From Hahellaceae bacterium (GTDB lineage: Bacteria; Pseudomonadota; Gammaproteobacteria; Pseudomonadales; Oleiphilaceae): DNA of 64,000 nucleotides. The notes beneath the pieces were generated by a model. It was given only the letters and a program-made list of their open reading frames with translations, was not told the origin of the DNA and did not search any database. Location of the stretch: assembly GCA_016716085.1 (NCBI GenBank), contig JADJWY010000023.1, positions 62,001 to 126,000 on the forward strand, given 5' to 3'. Below, one piece after another: positions 34,528 through 43,049 of this stretch. Each line of letters begins with the position of its first letter. Positions within the stretch are counted from its first letter, which is position 1. The position numbers and the translations under genes were made by a program.

Positions 34528-34616
34528 GCCTCAATTTTCAAAGGCCGACACAGGGATGTGTCAGCAAACGGTTGGCCGCTGGCGCTGAACTTACAATCAT
34601 AATTACGGGACAAAAG

Positions 34617-35279
34617 ATGCGTTTACTGCTTGTCGAAGATGACCACATGCTTGCAAGCGGGCTTTTGGGTCAACTCAAACGAGAAGGATTCTCCGTTGAT
34701 TGGGCGCCGACGTTGAAAGAGGCTGCGACCTTGGGAAAGCATGAGGACTATGCTGCGGCCATTCTTGATCTGGGGCTTCCAGATGGAAGTGGGCTGGATC
34801 TTCTGAGGCAATGGCGATCAGGCAAAAAAGACCTGCCTGTTTTGATCCTGACCGCCAGAGCAACCTGGCAGGAAAAAGTAGGTGGTCTGAAAGCCGGCGC
34901 TGATGACTACCTGGCTAAACCTTTTCAGACCGAGGAGCTGATCGCCCGCATCAACACGATTTTGCGACGCAGCCAGGGCAGGAGCGAGGCCATTGTTAAA
35001 GCGGGAGGCTTTGAGCTGGATGAGAATCGCCAGGCTTTGAAATTGCCCAATGGCGATGAATGCAGCCTGACGGGCACGGAGTTTCGATTGCTGCGCTGTA
35101 TTATGAGTCGGCCTGGTCAGATCTTTTCAAAAGAACAGCTTAAAGATCAGTTGTACGGCTTTGATGAAAACCCTGGTGACAATGTCATTGAGGCATATAT
35201 TCTTCGGCTTCGCAAATTAGTCGGTACTGATGCAATCGTGACGCGACGGGGGCAAGGATACCTCTTCAATGACAGCTAA
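34617..35279 (+). CDS. OmpR/PhoP-like response regulator
   Basis: 220 residues. The receiver domain (1-115) has the acidic pair in VEDDH, phospho-acceptor Asp51 (AILDLGLPDGSG), a Thr in ILTARAT and Lys in DYLAKPF. The C-terminal winged helix (about 125-220) contains LTGTEFRLLRCIMSRPGQIF and NVIEAYILRLRKLVGTDAIV, typical of the OmpR family (PhoP/QseB branch). The ATG at 34617 (MRLLLVEDD) is the family start. The end overlaps the kinase start by 11 bp. Likely targets are its own upstream region and neighbouring membrane or metal genes. Confidence 0.9.
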   Translation: MRLLLVEDDHMLASGLLGQLKREGFSVDWAPTLKEAATLGKHEDYAAAILDLGLPDGSGLDLLRQWRSGKKDLPVLILTARATWQEKVGGLKAGADDYLAKPFQTEELIARINTILRRSQGRSEAIVKAGGFELDENRQALKLPNGDECSLTGTEFRLLRCIMSRPGQIFSKEQLKDQLYGFDENPGDNVIEAYILRLRKLVGTDAIVTRRGQGYLFNDS

Positions 35280-36591
35280 ACTGCGTGGCTCAATAAAAGG
35301 CTCGCTTCTCATTCTGTTGATGCCGGCGGCTATCGGTCTGATGGCAATCGCTTGGGTGATTCATGGGGTTTTGCTGGAACGCATGTCTGAAGCGTTTTTA
35401 ACCAGTCGCCTACACGATGAGGTGGCTTTTCTGGAGCGGCAAATACGCCGTGCCGATGGGCAGATCGATCATATCGAAACCGGCAGTTATTTTGAGGATG
35501 TTTTTCATCACGCGTTCGCAATTTCGACACCTACTCAAACGCTTATCTTGCCCGCATCCTGGGAAGCACCTCTGACTCCGCTGCTGAGCAACCCCAGGGA
35601 TGGCGTTATCCGGATTGGTGATATCATTGCGTATCGAGAGACTTTTGATGTGTCGGGTATAAGCTACACGGTCGTCGTCTCAGAAGATATGAGCTCGTTG
35701 AGGTCCAGTCAGGCAGAATTGCATGCATGGACAGCGGTTGTATCGCTATTACTCGTCATTCTCCTGGCCAGTATCATCTGGCTGGGAATCTACCTGGCAA
35801 TGCGCCCGGCCCTTTCACTCAAATCCGCGTTGGAACAACTGCAGGAAGGGGAGATTAGCCGAATTGAGATTACGCCCCCCGAGGAGTTCCGCCCTTTGGT
35901 CGCGCAGGTGAATCAGCTTCTCGATTTCCTTGATCGACGGCTCGAAAGATCACGGCAAGCGCTGGCGAATCTCTCACACAGTATCAAAACACCCATTACG
36001 GCGGTACGCCAGATTCTGGAAGATACACAGCGCCCTCTGGATGCGGACATACGGCAGCAAATGGTGTCTCGCCTGTTGGATATCGATAAGCAGCTTGAGT
36101 CTGAAATGCGTCGTAACCGCTTCGCAGGGCCGCAACTGGGTAAAACAGCCTTGCCCGTCAAAATGGTGCGCGACCTCGTCTGGATGTTTGGAAGGCTCTA
36201 TCCGGAGAAATCGTTTGAATTGAAAACGACCCTGGATGACGAAACCCGCTGGCCCGTTGAAGAGCACGACCTGAATGAAATACTCGGCAACCTGATCGAC
36301 AATGCAGGGAAATGGTCAGTACATCAGGTGGAAGTGAGTTTGAGTCAGCGCACTAAGTGGTTTCAAATAGACGTTCAGGACGATGGCCCAGGCGTCAATT
36401 ACGCCGAGCAATCACAATTAGGCCGTCGGGGACTGCGTCTGGACGAACAGGCCAATGGCCATGGTCTCGGGCTTTCTATCGTCCGGGAAATCGTGGAACA
36501 GTACGACGGCGTGCTCGAATTTGAGTCCGGGAAGGGCAAAGGCCTGCGGGTAAGCGTCAGATTCCCTCGTTTGAAAAAGAGTGAATCCTGA
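35269..36591 (+). CDS. Sensor histidine kinase, PhoQ-like
   Basis: 440 residues. TM1 at about 14-34 and TM2 at about 158-178 (VVSLLLVILLASIIWLGIYL) frame a periplasmic sensor of about 120 residues containing acidic stretches. A HAMP-like segment follows, then the dimerisation/phospho-acceptor helix LANLSHSIKTPITAVRQI (His about 238). ATPase boxes are N (NEILGNLIDNAGKW), G1 (QDDGPGV) and G2 (GHGLGLSIVREIVEQ). The sequence pattern matches PhoQ-type kinases. The signal is unknown; divalent cations or copper are plausible from context. Co-transcribed with the response regulator (11-bp overlap). Confidence 0.9.
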   Translation: MTAKLRGSIKGSLLILLMPAAIGLMAIAWVIHGVLLERMSEAFLTSRLHDEVAFLERQIRRADGQIDHIETGSYFEDVFHHAFAISTPTQTLILPASWEAPLTPLLSNPRDGVIRIGDIIAYRETFDVSGISYTVVVSEDMSSLRSSQAELHAWTAVVSLLLVILLASIIWLGIYLAMRPALSLKSALEQLQEGEISRIEITPPEEFRPLVAQVNQLLDFLDRRLERSRQALANLSHSIKTPITAVRQILEDTQRPLDADIRQQMVSRLLDIDKQLESEMRRNRFAGPQLGKTALPVKMVRDLVWMFGRLYPEKSFELKTTLDDETRWPVEEHDLNEILGNLIDNAGKWSVHQVEVSLSQRTKWFQIDVQDDGPGVNYAEQSQLGRRGLRLDEQANGHGLGLSIVREIVEQYDGVLEFESGKGKGLRVSVRFPRLKKSES

Positions 36592-36594
36592 CGC

Positions 36595-36625
36595 TTGACC
36601 TATGTCTAACACACAGGTGTAAGGT
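36595..36625 (+). promoter_or_regulatory. MerR-type promoter with 19-bp spacer
   Basis: TTGACC (36595-36600) and TAAGGT (36620-36625) are 19 bp apart, longer than the 17-bp optimum and characteristic of MerR-activated promoters. The spacer carries an inverted repeat ACCTATGT (36598-36605)/ACACAGGT (36611-36618), one mismatch. It begins 4 bp after the kinase stop and drives merR-copA. Confidence 0.8.
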
Positions 36626-36676
36626 TGAGCCTGACAATGAGACACATGAGTGGGCAGGGCCCAGTGGAGAGTTCTT

Positions 36677-37087
36677 ATGAAAGTACTCGAAGTAGCCAAA
36701 CGGCTGGGCGTCACGGCTGAAACCGTTCGGTTTTACACCCGGATCAAGATCTTGCAACCCGCGGTCAAAAAGGATAACGGCTATAAGGATTACACCGAAA
36801 AAGATGTGAGCCGGCTGCGTTTCGTGCTGAATGCCCGTCAACTGGGTTTTTCAGTCGAGGATATTACGGAAATCCTGGCGCATGCGGACAAAAATCAGTC
36901 GGCATGCCCAACTGTGAGGCGTCTGATTGAAGCTCGCCTCAAGGAAACTGAGCAACGGTTTATAGAAACACAAAAATTGCGGGATCGTATGCAGCGTGCC
37001 GTGAATCAGTGGAGTAAGAAGCCGGACAAGGGACCGACGGGTGACATGATCTGCCATTTAATCGAAGAGTTTATACAAGACATTTAA
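36677..37087 (+). CDS. MerR-family metal-responsive regulator
   Basis: 136 residues. The N-terminal MerR helix-turn-helix reads MKVLEVAKRLGVTAETVRFY with the wing NGYKDYTEKDVSRLRFVLNA. A long dimerisation helix follows, then a C-terminal loop. The candidate metal ligands are Cys in NQSACPTVRRL and Cys in GDMICHLIEE. The two-Cys pattern is simpler than ZntR/CadR (three) and the second Cys lacks the CueR C-x7-C spacing, so the effector could be Cu(I), Ag(I) or another soft metal. The ATG at 36677 follows GGAGA. It is the first gene of the operon and lies directly downstream of a MerR-type promoter. Confidence 0.85.
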   Translation: MKVLEVAKRLGVTAETVRFYTRIKILQPAVKKDNGYKDYTEKDVSRLRFVLNARQLGFSVEDITEILAHADKNQSACPTVRRLIEARLKETEQRFIETQKLRDRMQRAVNQWSKKPDKGPTGDMICHLIEEFIQDI

Positions 37088-37127
37088 CATGCCCGCTGGG
37101 ACGGAAATTTGTGCATCGGGGGATAAA

Positions 37128-39383
37128 ATGACACCAGAACAAACACATCAGGAGCTGCTTGTCGATGGCGTGGGGTGCGCCAGTTGCGTCAAGAAAATTG
37201 AGACCGCGCTGAAGGCCTTGCCAGGCGTTGAAGCGGCAGAAATGAATTTTGCCCAGCGGACGGTGAGCGTCAGCGGAATAACCCCCACTGCAGACTTGAT
37301 TAAGGCACTGGAGAACGCGGGTTACGGGGCAAAACTCGCTGAGGCTGCAAGCGATGACGCGGCCATGGCCGAAAAAGAAAAGGCCGATGAAGCCTATTAT
37401 AAACGCTTGATTCGGGAGATGTTCGTGGCCTTGTCACTGGGCGTACCGCTGATGCTTTATAGCCTGGTGACCGGCGAGATGTCCGTGAACACCGCGGGAG
37501 AGCAGGTCGGCTGGCTGATCGTAGGCTTGATGACACTGGCGGTCATGGTGCTTGCCGGTAAGCATTTTTACGTGGGCGCCTGGCATTCCTTTAAAAACCA
37601 CTCAGCCAATATGGACACGCTGATCGCGTTGGGAACCGGGACCGCGTGGTTGTACTCAATGGTGGTCGTGTTTTTCCCGCAGGCGGTGCCTGATATGGCA
37701 CGGCATGTCTATTTCGAAGCCACGGCAATGATCATTGGCCTGATTAACCTCGGGCTGGCTTTGGAACTGAAGGCGCGGGGACGCACCTCTGAGGCCATTA
37801 AACGTCTGATCGGGTTACAAGCGAAAACGGCTCGTGTTATTCGGGGCGGGGACGAGCTGGATATCCCGATTGAACGGGTATTGCTGAACGACCGTGTGAG
37901 GGTGCGTCCCGGTGAGAAAATCCCCGTGGATGGCGAGGTAACGGAAGGGCATACCTCGATTGATGAGTCCATGCTGACGGGGGAGCCCATGCCGGTCGAG
38001 AAGACCCTCGGTGATAAAGTTTCTGCCGGAACACTCAACAAAAGCGGATCGATTGTGTTTAAAGCGACTCGTGTCGGCAAAGACACCGCCCTGGCCCAGA
38101 TCATCGGCATGGTCAAACGGGCCCAGAATTCCAAACCACCGATTGGGCGACTCGCGGATGTCATTTCAGCCTATTTTGTTCCGACCGTCATGATCATTGC
38201 GGTACTGAGCGCCTTGGTGTGGTTGAACTGGGGACCGGATCCTGTGGTCGCCTTTGCGTTGGTTTCGGCCACGACCGTCCTGATAATTGCATGCCCCTGT
38301 GCGTTAGGCCTCGCCACCCCCATGTCTGTCATGGTTGGTGTTGGAAAGGCTGCCGAAGCTGGGGTGCTCATTCGTAACGGTGAAGCCCTGCAAACGGCCT
38401 CTAAAATCACCGCGATGATACTGGATAAAACCGGAACGATTACCGTTGGCGCGCCCAAGGTTACAGATGTTGTGACGGCGGGCGAGTGGAATCACGACGC
38501 CGTTCTCAGGCTGGCCGCCATATTGGAGGCTGGCTCAGAGCATCCGTTGGCGCAGGCGATCGTCGAGTCAGCAAAAGAAAGCGGTCTGTATTCTGCCGTG
38601 AATCGCGGATTGGCGACCCATTTTCAGGCGATTTCAGGGCAGGGGGTCAGTGCTGTTATCGAGGGTAAGGCGGTGCTGTTTGGTAATGAAAAGCTGATGC
38701 GCGAACAAGCTGTTGAGGCCGGTGATTTCGTGGCGACGGCACAGGCCCTGGCAGCGGATGCGAAAACACCCATGTATTTTGCGGTAGAGGGCAAACTCGC
38801 CGCCATTATCGCGGTTGCAGATCCGATCAAAAACGATTCAATTGCGGCCATCAAACGACTGCAGAATAACGGAATCCGCGTTGTCATGTTGACGGGCGAT
38901 AACCGTGCGACCGCCAAGGCCGTTGCAGACAAGGTCGGCATTAAAGAGTTCTTCGCAGAGGTGCTGCCAGAACAGAAATCGCAAAAGGTGCAGGCGCTGC
39001 AAATGGAAGGCGAAATTGTCGGCATGACAGGGGATGGTATTAATGATGCGCCGGCACTGGCCATAGCGAATGTCGGTTTCGCCATTGGCACCGGAACCGA
39101 CGTCGCCATCGAAAGTGCTGATATTACCTTGATGCGCGGATCGCTGCACGGTCTGGCAGATGCCATTGCGGTCAGTAAAGCGACGCTGCGCAATATCAAA
39201 CAGAACCTGTTTGGTGCGTTTATATATAACGTTGCGGGTGTTCCCTTTGCGGCAGGCGTACTGTATCCGCTCACCGGGATGCTGCTAAGCCCCGTCATCG
39301 CGGGGGCTGCAATGGCCTTTTCTTCCCTGACGGTCGTCACAAATGCAAACCGGCTGCGCTTATTCAAGGCGCAGGATCATTAA
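37128..39383 (+). CDS. copA: Copper-exporting P1B-type ATPase
   Basis: About 751 residues; pumps Cu(I) or Ag(I) out of the cytoplasm. One N-terminal heavy-metal domain (GVGCASCVKKIETALKALPG), then eight TM helices. Motifs: TGEPMPVEK (actuator), IACPCALGLATPMSVMVGVG (CPC metal site), DKTGTITVGAPKV (phosphorylated Asp), SEHPLAQAI (HP locus), MLTGDNRATAKAVAD and MTGDGINDAPALAIANVGFA. The last helices contain YNVAGVPFAAGVLYPL and MAFSSLTVVTNANRLR, typical of the Cu(I) group. The ATG at 37128 follows GGGGGAT; the in-frame start at 37089 is less likely. It is followed by cupredoxin, DUF2933, methyltransferase-like and Met-rich genes in one operon. Confidence 0.93.
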   Translation: MTPEQTHQELLVDGVGCASCVKKIETALKALPGVEAAEMNFAQRTVSVSGITPTADLIKALENAGYGAKLAEAASDDAAMAEKEKADEAYYKRLIREMFVALSLGVPLMLYSLVTGEMSVNTAGEQVGWLIVGLMTLAVMVLAGKHFYVGAWHSFKNHSANMDTLIALGTGTAWLYSMVVVFFPQAVPDMARHVYFEATAMIIGLINLGLALELKARGRTSEAIKRLIGLQAKTARVIRGGDELDIPIERVLLNDRVRVRPGEKIPVDGEVTEGHTSIDESMLTGEPMPVEKTLGDKVSAGTLNKSGSIVFKATRVGKDTALAQIIGMVKRAQNSKPPIGRLADVISAYFVPTVMIIAVLSALVWLNWGPDPVVAFALVSATTVLIIACPCALGLATPMSVMVGVGKAAEAGVLIRNGEALQTASKITAMILDKTGTITVGAPKVTDVVTAGEWNHDAVLRLAAILEAGSEHPLAQAIVESAKESGLYSAVNRGLATHFQAISGQGVSAVIEGKAVLFGNEKLMREQAVEAGDFVATAQALAADAKTPMYFAVEGKLAAIIAVADPIKNDSIAAIKRLQNNGIRVVMLTGDNRATAKAVADKVGIKEFFAEVLPEQKSQKVQALQMEGEIVGMTGDGINDAPALAIANVGFAIGTGTDVAIESADITLMRGSLHGLADAIAVSKATLRNIKQNLFGAFIYNVAGVPFAAGVLYPLTGMLLSPVIAGAAMAFSSLTVVTNANRLRLFKAQDH

Positions 39384-39405
39384 CGGTTAATTCGGAGACA
39401 TGCTT

Positions 39406-39762
39406 ATGTTAATCGCTAATCTTGCGGGACTCCTGCTCATCGCCCTGATCATCTGGTGGTTCTGGCTTTACAAGCCAAAAGAGGCTGAGTTGGACAATAC
39501 GGATCGGGTCATCACGATTGAAAACGGAACCTATGCACCCTCGCATGTGAAACTACCTGCGGGCGAGCCGCTGACGATTCAGTTCATGCGGAAAGACCCA
39601 TCGCCCTGCTCGGAAACTCTCTTGATCCCGGAATTGCAAATCAGTGAAACCTTACCGCTCAACAAACTCAAGACAGTTCAACTACCGGCCTTGAAGCCCG
39701 GTGAGTATCCCTTTCATTGCCAGATGCAGATGTATCGGGGGTTGATCAAGGTTGACAAGTAA
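39406..39762 (+). CDS. Membrane-anchored cupredoxin-domain protein
   Basis: About 118 residues. One N-terminal TM helix (LIANLAGLLLIALIIWWFWL) is followed by a periplasmic cupredoxin_1 domain (ITIENGTYAPSHVKLPAGEP, LKPGEYPFHCQMQMYRGLIK). The Cys and Met in FHCQMQM and Cys in DPSPCSETLL are possible copper ligands. The ATG at 39406 lies 7 bp after GGAGA, while the upstream ATG at 39400 is too close. Sits between copA and DUF2933, so it probably accepts or stores copper exported by the pump. Confidence 0.85.
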   Translation: MLIANLAGLLLIALIIWWFWLYKPKEAELDNTDRVITIENGTYAPSHVKLPAGEPLTIQFMRKDPSPCSETLLIPELQISETLPLNKLKTVQLPALKPGEYPFHCQMQMYRGLIKVDK

Positions 39763-39800
39763 GTCGCTCTGAATGGTTTTGATGAAAAGAGGCGTTAGAT

Positions 39801-40028
39801 ATGGCAACACAAAAATCCACATTTTGGCTATCACCCAAAGGATTGGCAGCAATAGGGCTGATTGGCGCTGCCACCTATTTTCTGCTGATTGAACACCGAC
39901 AGCATGTCTGGCAGTTTCTGCCCTACCTGATTGTACTGGCATGCCCTGTAATGCATCTTTTTATGCATGGCGGGCATCATGGTCATGGCCGCGGACACAA
40001 GCATAAGGATAACAAAGATGAACAGTGA
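39801..40028 (+). CDS. DUF2933 small membrane protein with His-rich tail
   Basis: 75 residues: one or two TM segments (GLAAIGLIGAATYFLLIEH, FLPYLIVLACPVMHLFMH), then a His/Gly-rich C-terminus (GGHHGHGRGHKHKDNKD), a likely metal-binding tail. DUF2933 proteins accompany copper/silver ATPases and cupredoxins. The ATGA-type overlap with the next gene (start at 40018) couples their translation. Confidence 0.85.
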   Translation: MATQKSTFWLSPKGLAAIGLIGAATYFLLIEHRQHVWQFLPYLIVLACPVMHLFMHGGHHGHGRGHKHKDNKDEQ

Positions 40029-40671
40029 TTCCTCCTATGGCTTATGGACACTGGTGATACTTAACTCGGCAGTATTCATCTTTTTTGCTTTCAGTTTCGC
40101 CAAGCCACAAACGAAAACAGACTGGCGCAATTTAGGTGGTTTCTCAGCCTTCATCATTGCTCTTTTTACCGAGATGTACGGTTTTCCTCTGACGATATAT
40201 TTCTTTTCTGGCTGGCTTACGAAAAAATTTCCCGGTGTGGACTTTCTCTCTCACGAAAACGGCCATTTACTGCATACGTTCCTGGGATTTCAGGGAGATC
40301 CACATGTTGACCCACTGCATATCGTCAGTAACGTTCTGATTGTTTCAGGTTTTTTTATGCTGGCCTCGGCTTGGAATGTTTTGCACGACGCACAGCGGAA
40401 CCATAATTTAGCGACGATTGGCTGGTATGCGCGCTGCCGACATCCTCAATACATTGCGTTCATATTGATTATGTTTGGCTTTCTTCTGCAGTGGCCTACG
40501 CTGCCTACACTGGTCATGTTTCCCATATTGGTAATGGTTTATGTGCGGCTGGCCAGGCGTGAAGAGCACGCGGCGATTGAGATATTTGGCGACACCTATC
40601 GCCGCTATAAGGAGGCGACTCCCGGATGGATTCCGAAATTTACGATTGATAAAACCAATTCAACCTATTGA
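40018..40671 (+). CDS. Isoprenylcysteine carboxyl methyltransferase-like membrane protein
   Basis: 217 residues with about five TM helices and the ICMT/PEMT C-terminal signature: YARCRHPQYIAFILIMFGFL followed by LARREEHAAIEIFGDTYRRY. The RHPxY and E-E pattern binds S-adenosylmethionine in the family. In bacteria these proteins recur in copper/silver clusters with copA and DUF2933; their substrate there is not established (lipid or small-molecule methylation is possible). The ATG at 40018 overlaps the DUF2933 gene by 11 bp; the longer frame from 39967 is not supported. Confidence 0.8.
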   Translation: MNSDSSYGLWTLVILNSAVFIFFAFSFAKPQTKTDWRNLGGFSAFIIALFTEMYGFPLTIYFFSGWLTKKFPGVDFLSHENGHLLHTFLGFQGDPHVDPLHIVSNVLIVSGFFMLASAWNVLHDAQRNHNLATIGWYARCRHPQYIAFILIMFGFLLQWPTLPTLVMFPILVMVYVRLARREEHAAIEIFGDTYRRYKEATPGWIPKFTIDKTNSTY

Positions 40672-40680
40672 GAGGGTCTG

Positions 40681-41102
40681 ATGAAAAAGAGCATGAACAG
40701 AATGATCCCGGTATTTCTCGTTGCCGCTGCAATGTCTTCGCCGGTTTTTGCAGGACAACACCATGGCCACGATCCGGAAACCAAGCCAAAGGAAGGTGAA
40801 ATGATGGGAATGATGAGCCATCAGCAGATGATGGATATGCATGAGCATATGCAAAAAATGCTCGACAATATGAATAAAATCAAAGCTGAAACCGATCCGG
40901 AAAAACGTCAGCAGCTAATGCAGGAGCATATGCAGGCCATGCAGGATGGCATGAAAATGATGAATAAGGGGATGGGGATGCAAGAGATGGACGTATGGAT
41001 ATGATGGAAAAACGCATGGGCATGATGCAAATGATGATGGAACAAATGATCGATCATGACGCTGAAGCGAAAATGACACCCAGGCACTCACCCCAAAAAT
41101 AG
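40681..41102 (+). pseudogene. Met/His-rich periplasmic metal-binding protein with a GA-repeat frameshift
   Basis: Signal peptide (ending SSPVFAG) followed by a Met/His/Gln-rich chain: EMMGMMSHQQMMDMHEHMQK, MLDNMNKIKAETDPEKRQQL and MQEHMQAMQDGMKMMNKGMG. The frame stops at 41004 after EMDVWI. Another frame continues with the same composition (RMDMMEKRMGMMQMMMEQMI) to a TAG at 41100-41102. The break coincides with GAGA near 40984; removing one GA restores a single frame of about 139 residues. Probably a copper sponge or chaperone. The truncated 107-residue form may still bind metal, so 'pseudogene' is a cautious label. Confidence 0.65.
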
Positions 41103-41131
41103 ACTTTTGGGATCGCTAGCCTGGCACGCTA

Positions 41132-41410
41132 TCAGTTATGCTTGCAGCCGATGTGGTAGGCGGGATGGTTGCCGGGCAGGACAACATCTTCAGGGTTTTT
41201 GCCTTTAAGGGCCTGCATTGCCCGAAAACGTTCCTGGGCCTGATAGAAACCATTCGGGCCAGAGTAGCCGACCGTGCGTTTTTCTTCCGCGAAGGGTAGG
41301 GGCGCGCGTGGGTCTGCGGGTGTCGCCTGGGGCACTGGCGGTTCGGCATAAGCGACCTGAATCACCACCAAGGCGCTCGTCAGCACCCAAAAAACGCCAC
41401 ACTTAGCCAT
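41132..41410 (-). CDS. Small exported protein of unknown function
   Basis: 92 residues with signal peptide (VFWVLTSALVVIQVAYAE). The mature part is Pro/Ala-rich (PPVPQATPADPRAPLPFAEE) and ends YHIGCKHN, with His and Cys that could bind metal. The ATG at 41410 (MAKCGVF) has GGAGGGATAAAA upstream. Convergent with the copper operon and divergent from chrA. Function unknown. Confidence 0.55.
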   Translation of the reverse strand: MAKCGVFWVLTSALVVIQVAYAEPPVPQATPADPRAPLPFAEEKRTVGYSGPNGFYQAQERFRAMQALKGKNPEDVVLPGNHPAYHIGCKHN

Positions 41411-41662
41411 TTTTATCCCTCCCATTTGCGACAGACCACATTATTGCCTGCAGATGATACCTGGCCGCAGCATACGCATTGATCTGATGCATTTCCAGTC
41501 GGGAAGACTACAGACAGCCTGTAAATTGGGGAATAGGTAACAATTTTACTGTTTTTCACTAAAAGACAAGTGTTATACAAACATCGCATATGTAGTAATT
41601 TGCTGAGTTTGAGCGGGACGCCCCTAACATTGAAAACCCATAAAGGAACAGAAATAGCGACC

Positions 41663-43030
41663 ATGAGTAGTTCCACCGAAAATAGAACTGACACCGTCAC
41701 AGATGATTCCCCGCCCTCGGTTAGCTTCTGGCAGGCCTTTGCCTTCTGGCTGAAGCTGGGGTTTATCAGCTTTGGCGGTCCCGCCGGACAGATCTCCATC
41801 ATGCATCAGGAGCTGGTTGAAAACCGTCGCTGGATCTCTGAGCGACGCTTCCTCCATGCGCTCAATTACTGCATGGTATTACCCGGGCCTGAAGCCCAGC
41901 AGCTGGCCACCTACATTGGCTGGCTGATGCACCGCACCTGGGGCGGGATAGTGGCAGGTGGGCTATTTGTATTGCCGTCGTTACTCATCCTGATTGCCTT
42001 GTCCTGGGTTTACATCGCGTTTGGCGAAATGCCGCTGGTGGCGGGACTTTTTTACGGGATCAAACCCGCCGTTACCGCGATAGTGGTGCAGGCAGCGCAT
42101 CGTATTGGTTCTCGAGCACTGAAAAACAACTGGTTATGGGGGATCGCAGCAGCCTCGTTTATCGCCATCTTTGCGGTGAACGTACCCTTTCCGGCGATCG
42201 TGGTTGGTGCGGCCCTGGTGGGGTATGTTGGCGGTAAATTCGCGCCTGACAAATTCAAAGCCGGTGGGTCCCATGGCAAAGCGGGCAAATCGTTTGGTCC
42301 TGCGGTTATTGACGACACTACCCCCCCGCCACCACATGCGGTGTTTAGCTGGTCCCGGCTATCCCTGATCATTGTTTCGGGGGCTTTGCTTTGGATGGTT
42401 CCCATGGGGCTTTTAACCGCCGTCTGGGGCTGGGAGCACACGTTGACTCAAATGGGGTGGTTCTTTACCAAAGCAGCGCTGCTGACCTTCGGCGGTGCCT
42501 ATGCGGTATTACCCTATGTCTATCAGGGTGCCGTGAGTCATTACGGCTGGTTGTCACCGACTCAAATGATCGATGGCCTTGCTCTAGGAGAGACCACGCC
42601 CGGGCCGCTCATCATGGTCGTTGCGTTTGTGGGCTTTGTTGGCGGTTATCTGAACGCTTTCTTCGGTTCTGATGCGCCTTTTCTGGCAGGTGCGGTGGCC
42701 GCCTGTGTCGTAACGTGGTTCACCTTTTTACCATCCTTTCTGTTCATTCTGGCAGGAGGCCCCCTGGTTGAAAGCACTCACAATGATCTGAAATTTACCG
42801 CACCGCTGACGGCGATTACTGCGGCCGTCGTCGGGGTGATTCTGAACCTGGCCCTATTCTTCGGTTACCATGTGTTGTGGCCGAAAGGGTTCGAGGGCAA
42901 CGTAGACTGGATTTCAGCCATCATTGCCGTGGGTGCAGCCATCGCGTTGTTTCGCTATCAGCGAAATGTTATTCACGTCATTGCGGCGTGCGCGGTGATT
43001 GGATTGATCGTGAAGACGCTGATGGGGTGA
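41663..43030 (+). CDS. chrA: ChrA-family chromate transporter
   Basis: About 455 residues, the long (two-domain) CHR type. First half: FWQAFAFWLKLGFISFGGPA, GQISIMHQELVENRRWISE and the strongly conserved LNYCMVLPGPEAQQLATYIG. Second half: FFTKAALLTFGGAYAVLPYV, MIDGLALGETTPGPLIMVVA and GFVGGYLNAF. About ten TM helices. Exports chromate and confers resistance. The ATG at 41663 is chosen because the preceding 31 codons are not membrane-like or conserved. The upstream 250-bp gap (41411-41662) shows A+T-rich DNA but no clear operator. No chrB regulator next to it. Confidence 0.88.
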   Translation: MSSSTENRTDTVTDDSPPSVSFWQAFAFWLKLGFISFGGPAGQISIMHQELVENRRWISERRFLHALNYCMVLPGPEAQQLATYIGWLMHRTWGGIVAGGLFVLPSLLILIALSWVYIAFGEMPLVAGLFYGIKPAVTAIVVQAAHRIGSRALKNNWLWGIAAASFIAIFAVNVPFPAIVVGAALVGYVGGKFAPDKFKAGGSHGKAGKSFGPAVIDDTTPPPPHAVFSWSRLSLIIVSGALLWMVPMGLLTAVWGWEHTLTQMGWFFTKAALLTFGGAYAVLPYVYQGAVSHYGWLSPTQMIDGLALGETTPGPLIMVVAFVGFVGGYLNAFFGSDAPFLAGAVAACVVTWFTFLPSFLFILAGGPLVESTHNDLKFTAPLTAITAAVVGVILNLALFFGYHVLWPKGFEGNVDWISAIIAVGAAIALFRYQRNVIHVIAACAVIGLIVKTLMG

Positions 43031-43049
43031 GGGCGGAAAGATTCTCTGA

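Noticed and set aside
40786..41080. ATG/CAT-rich low-complexity DNA, considered as a noncoding repeat
   Set aside because: The periodicity follows Met/His codons of the metal-binding protein and continues in frame on both sides of one indel.
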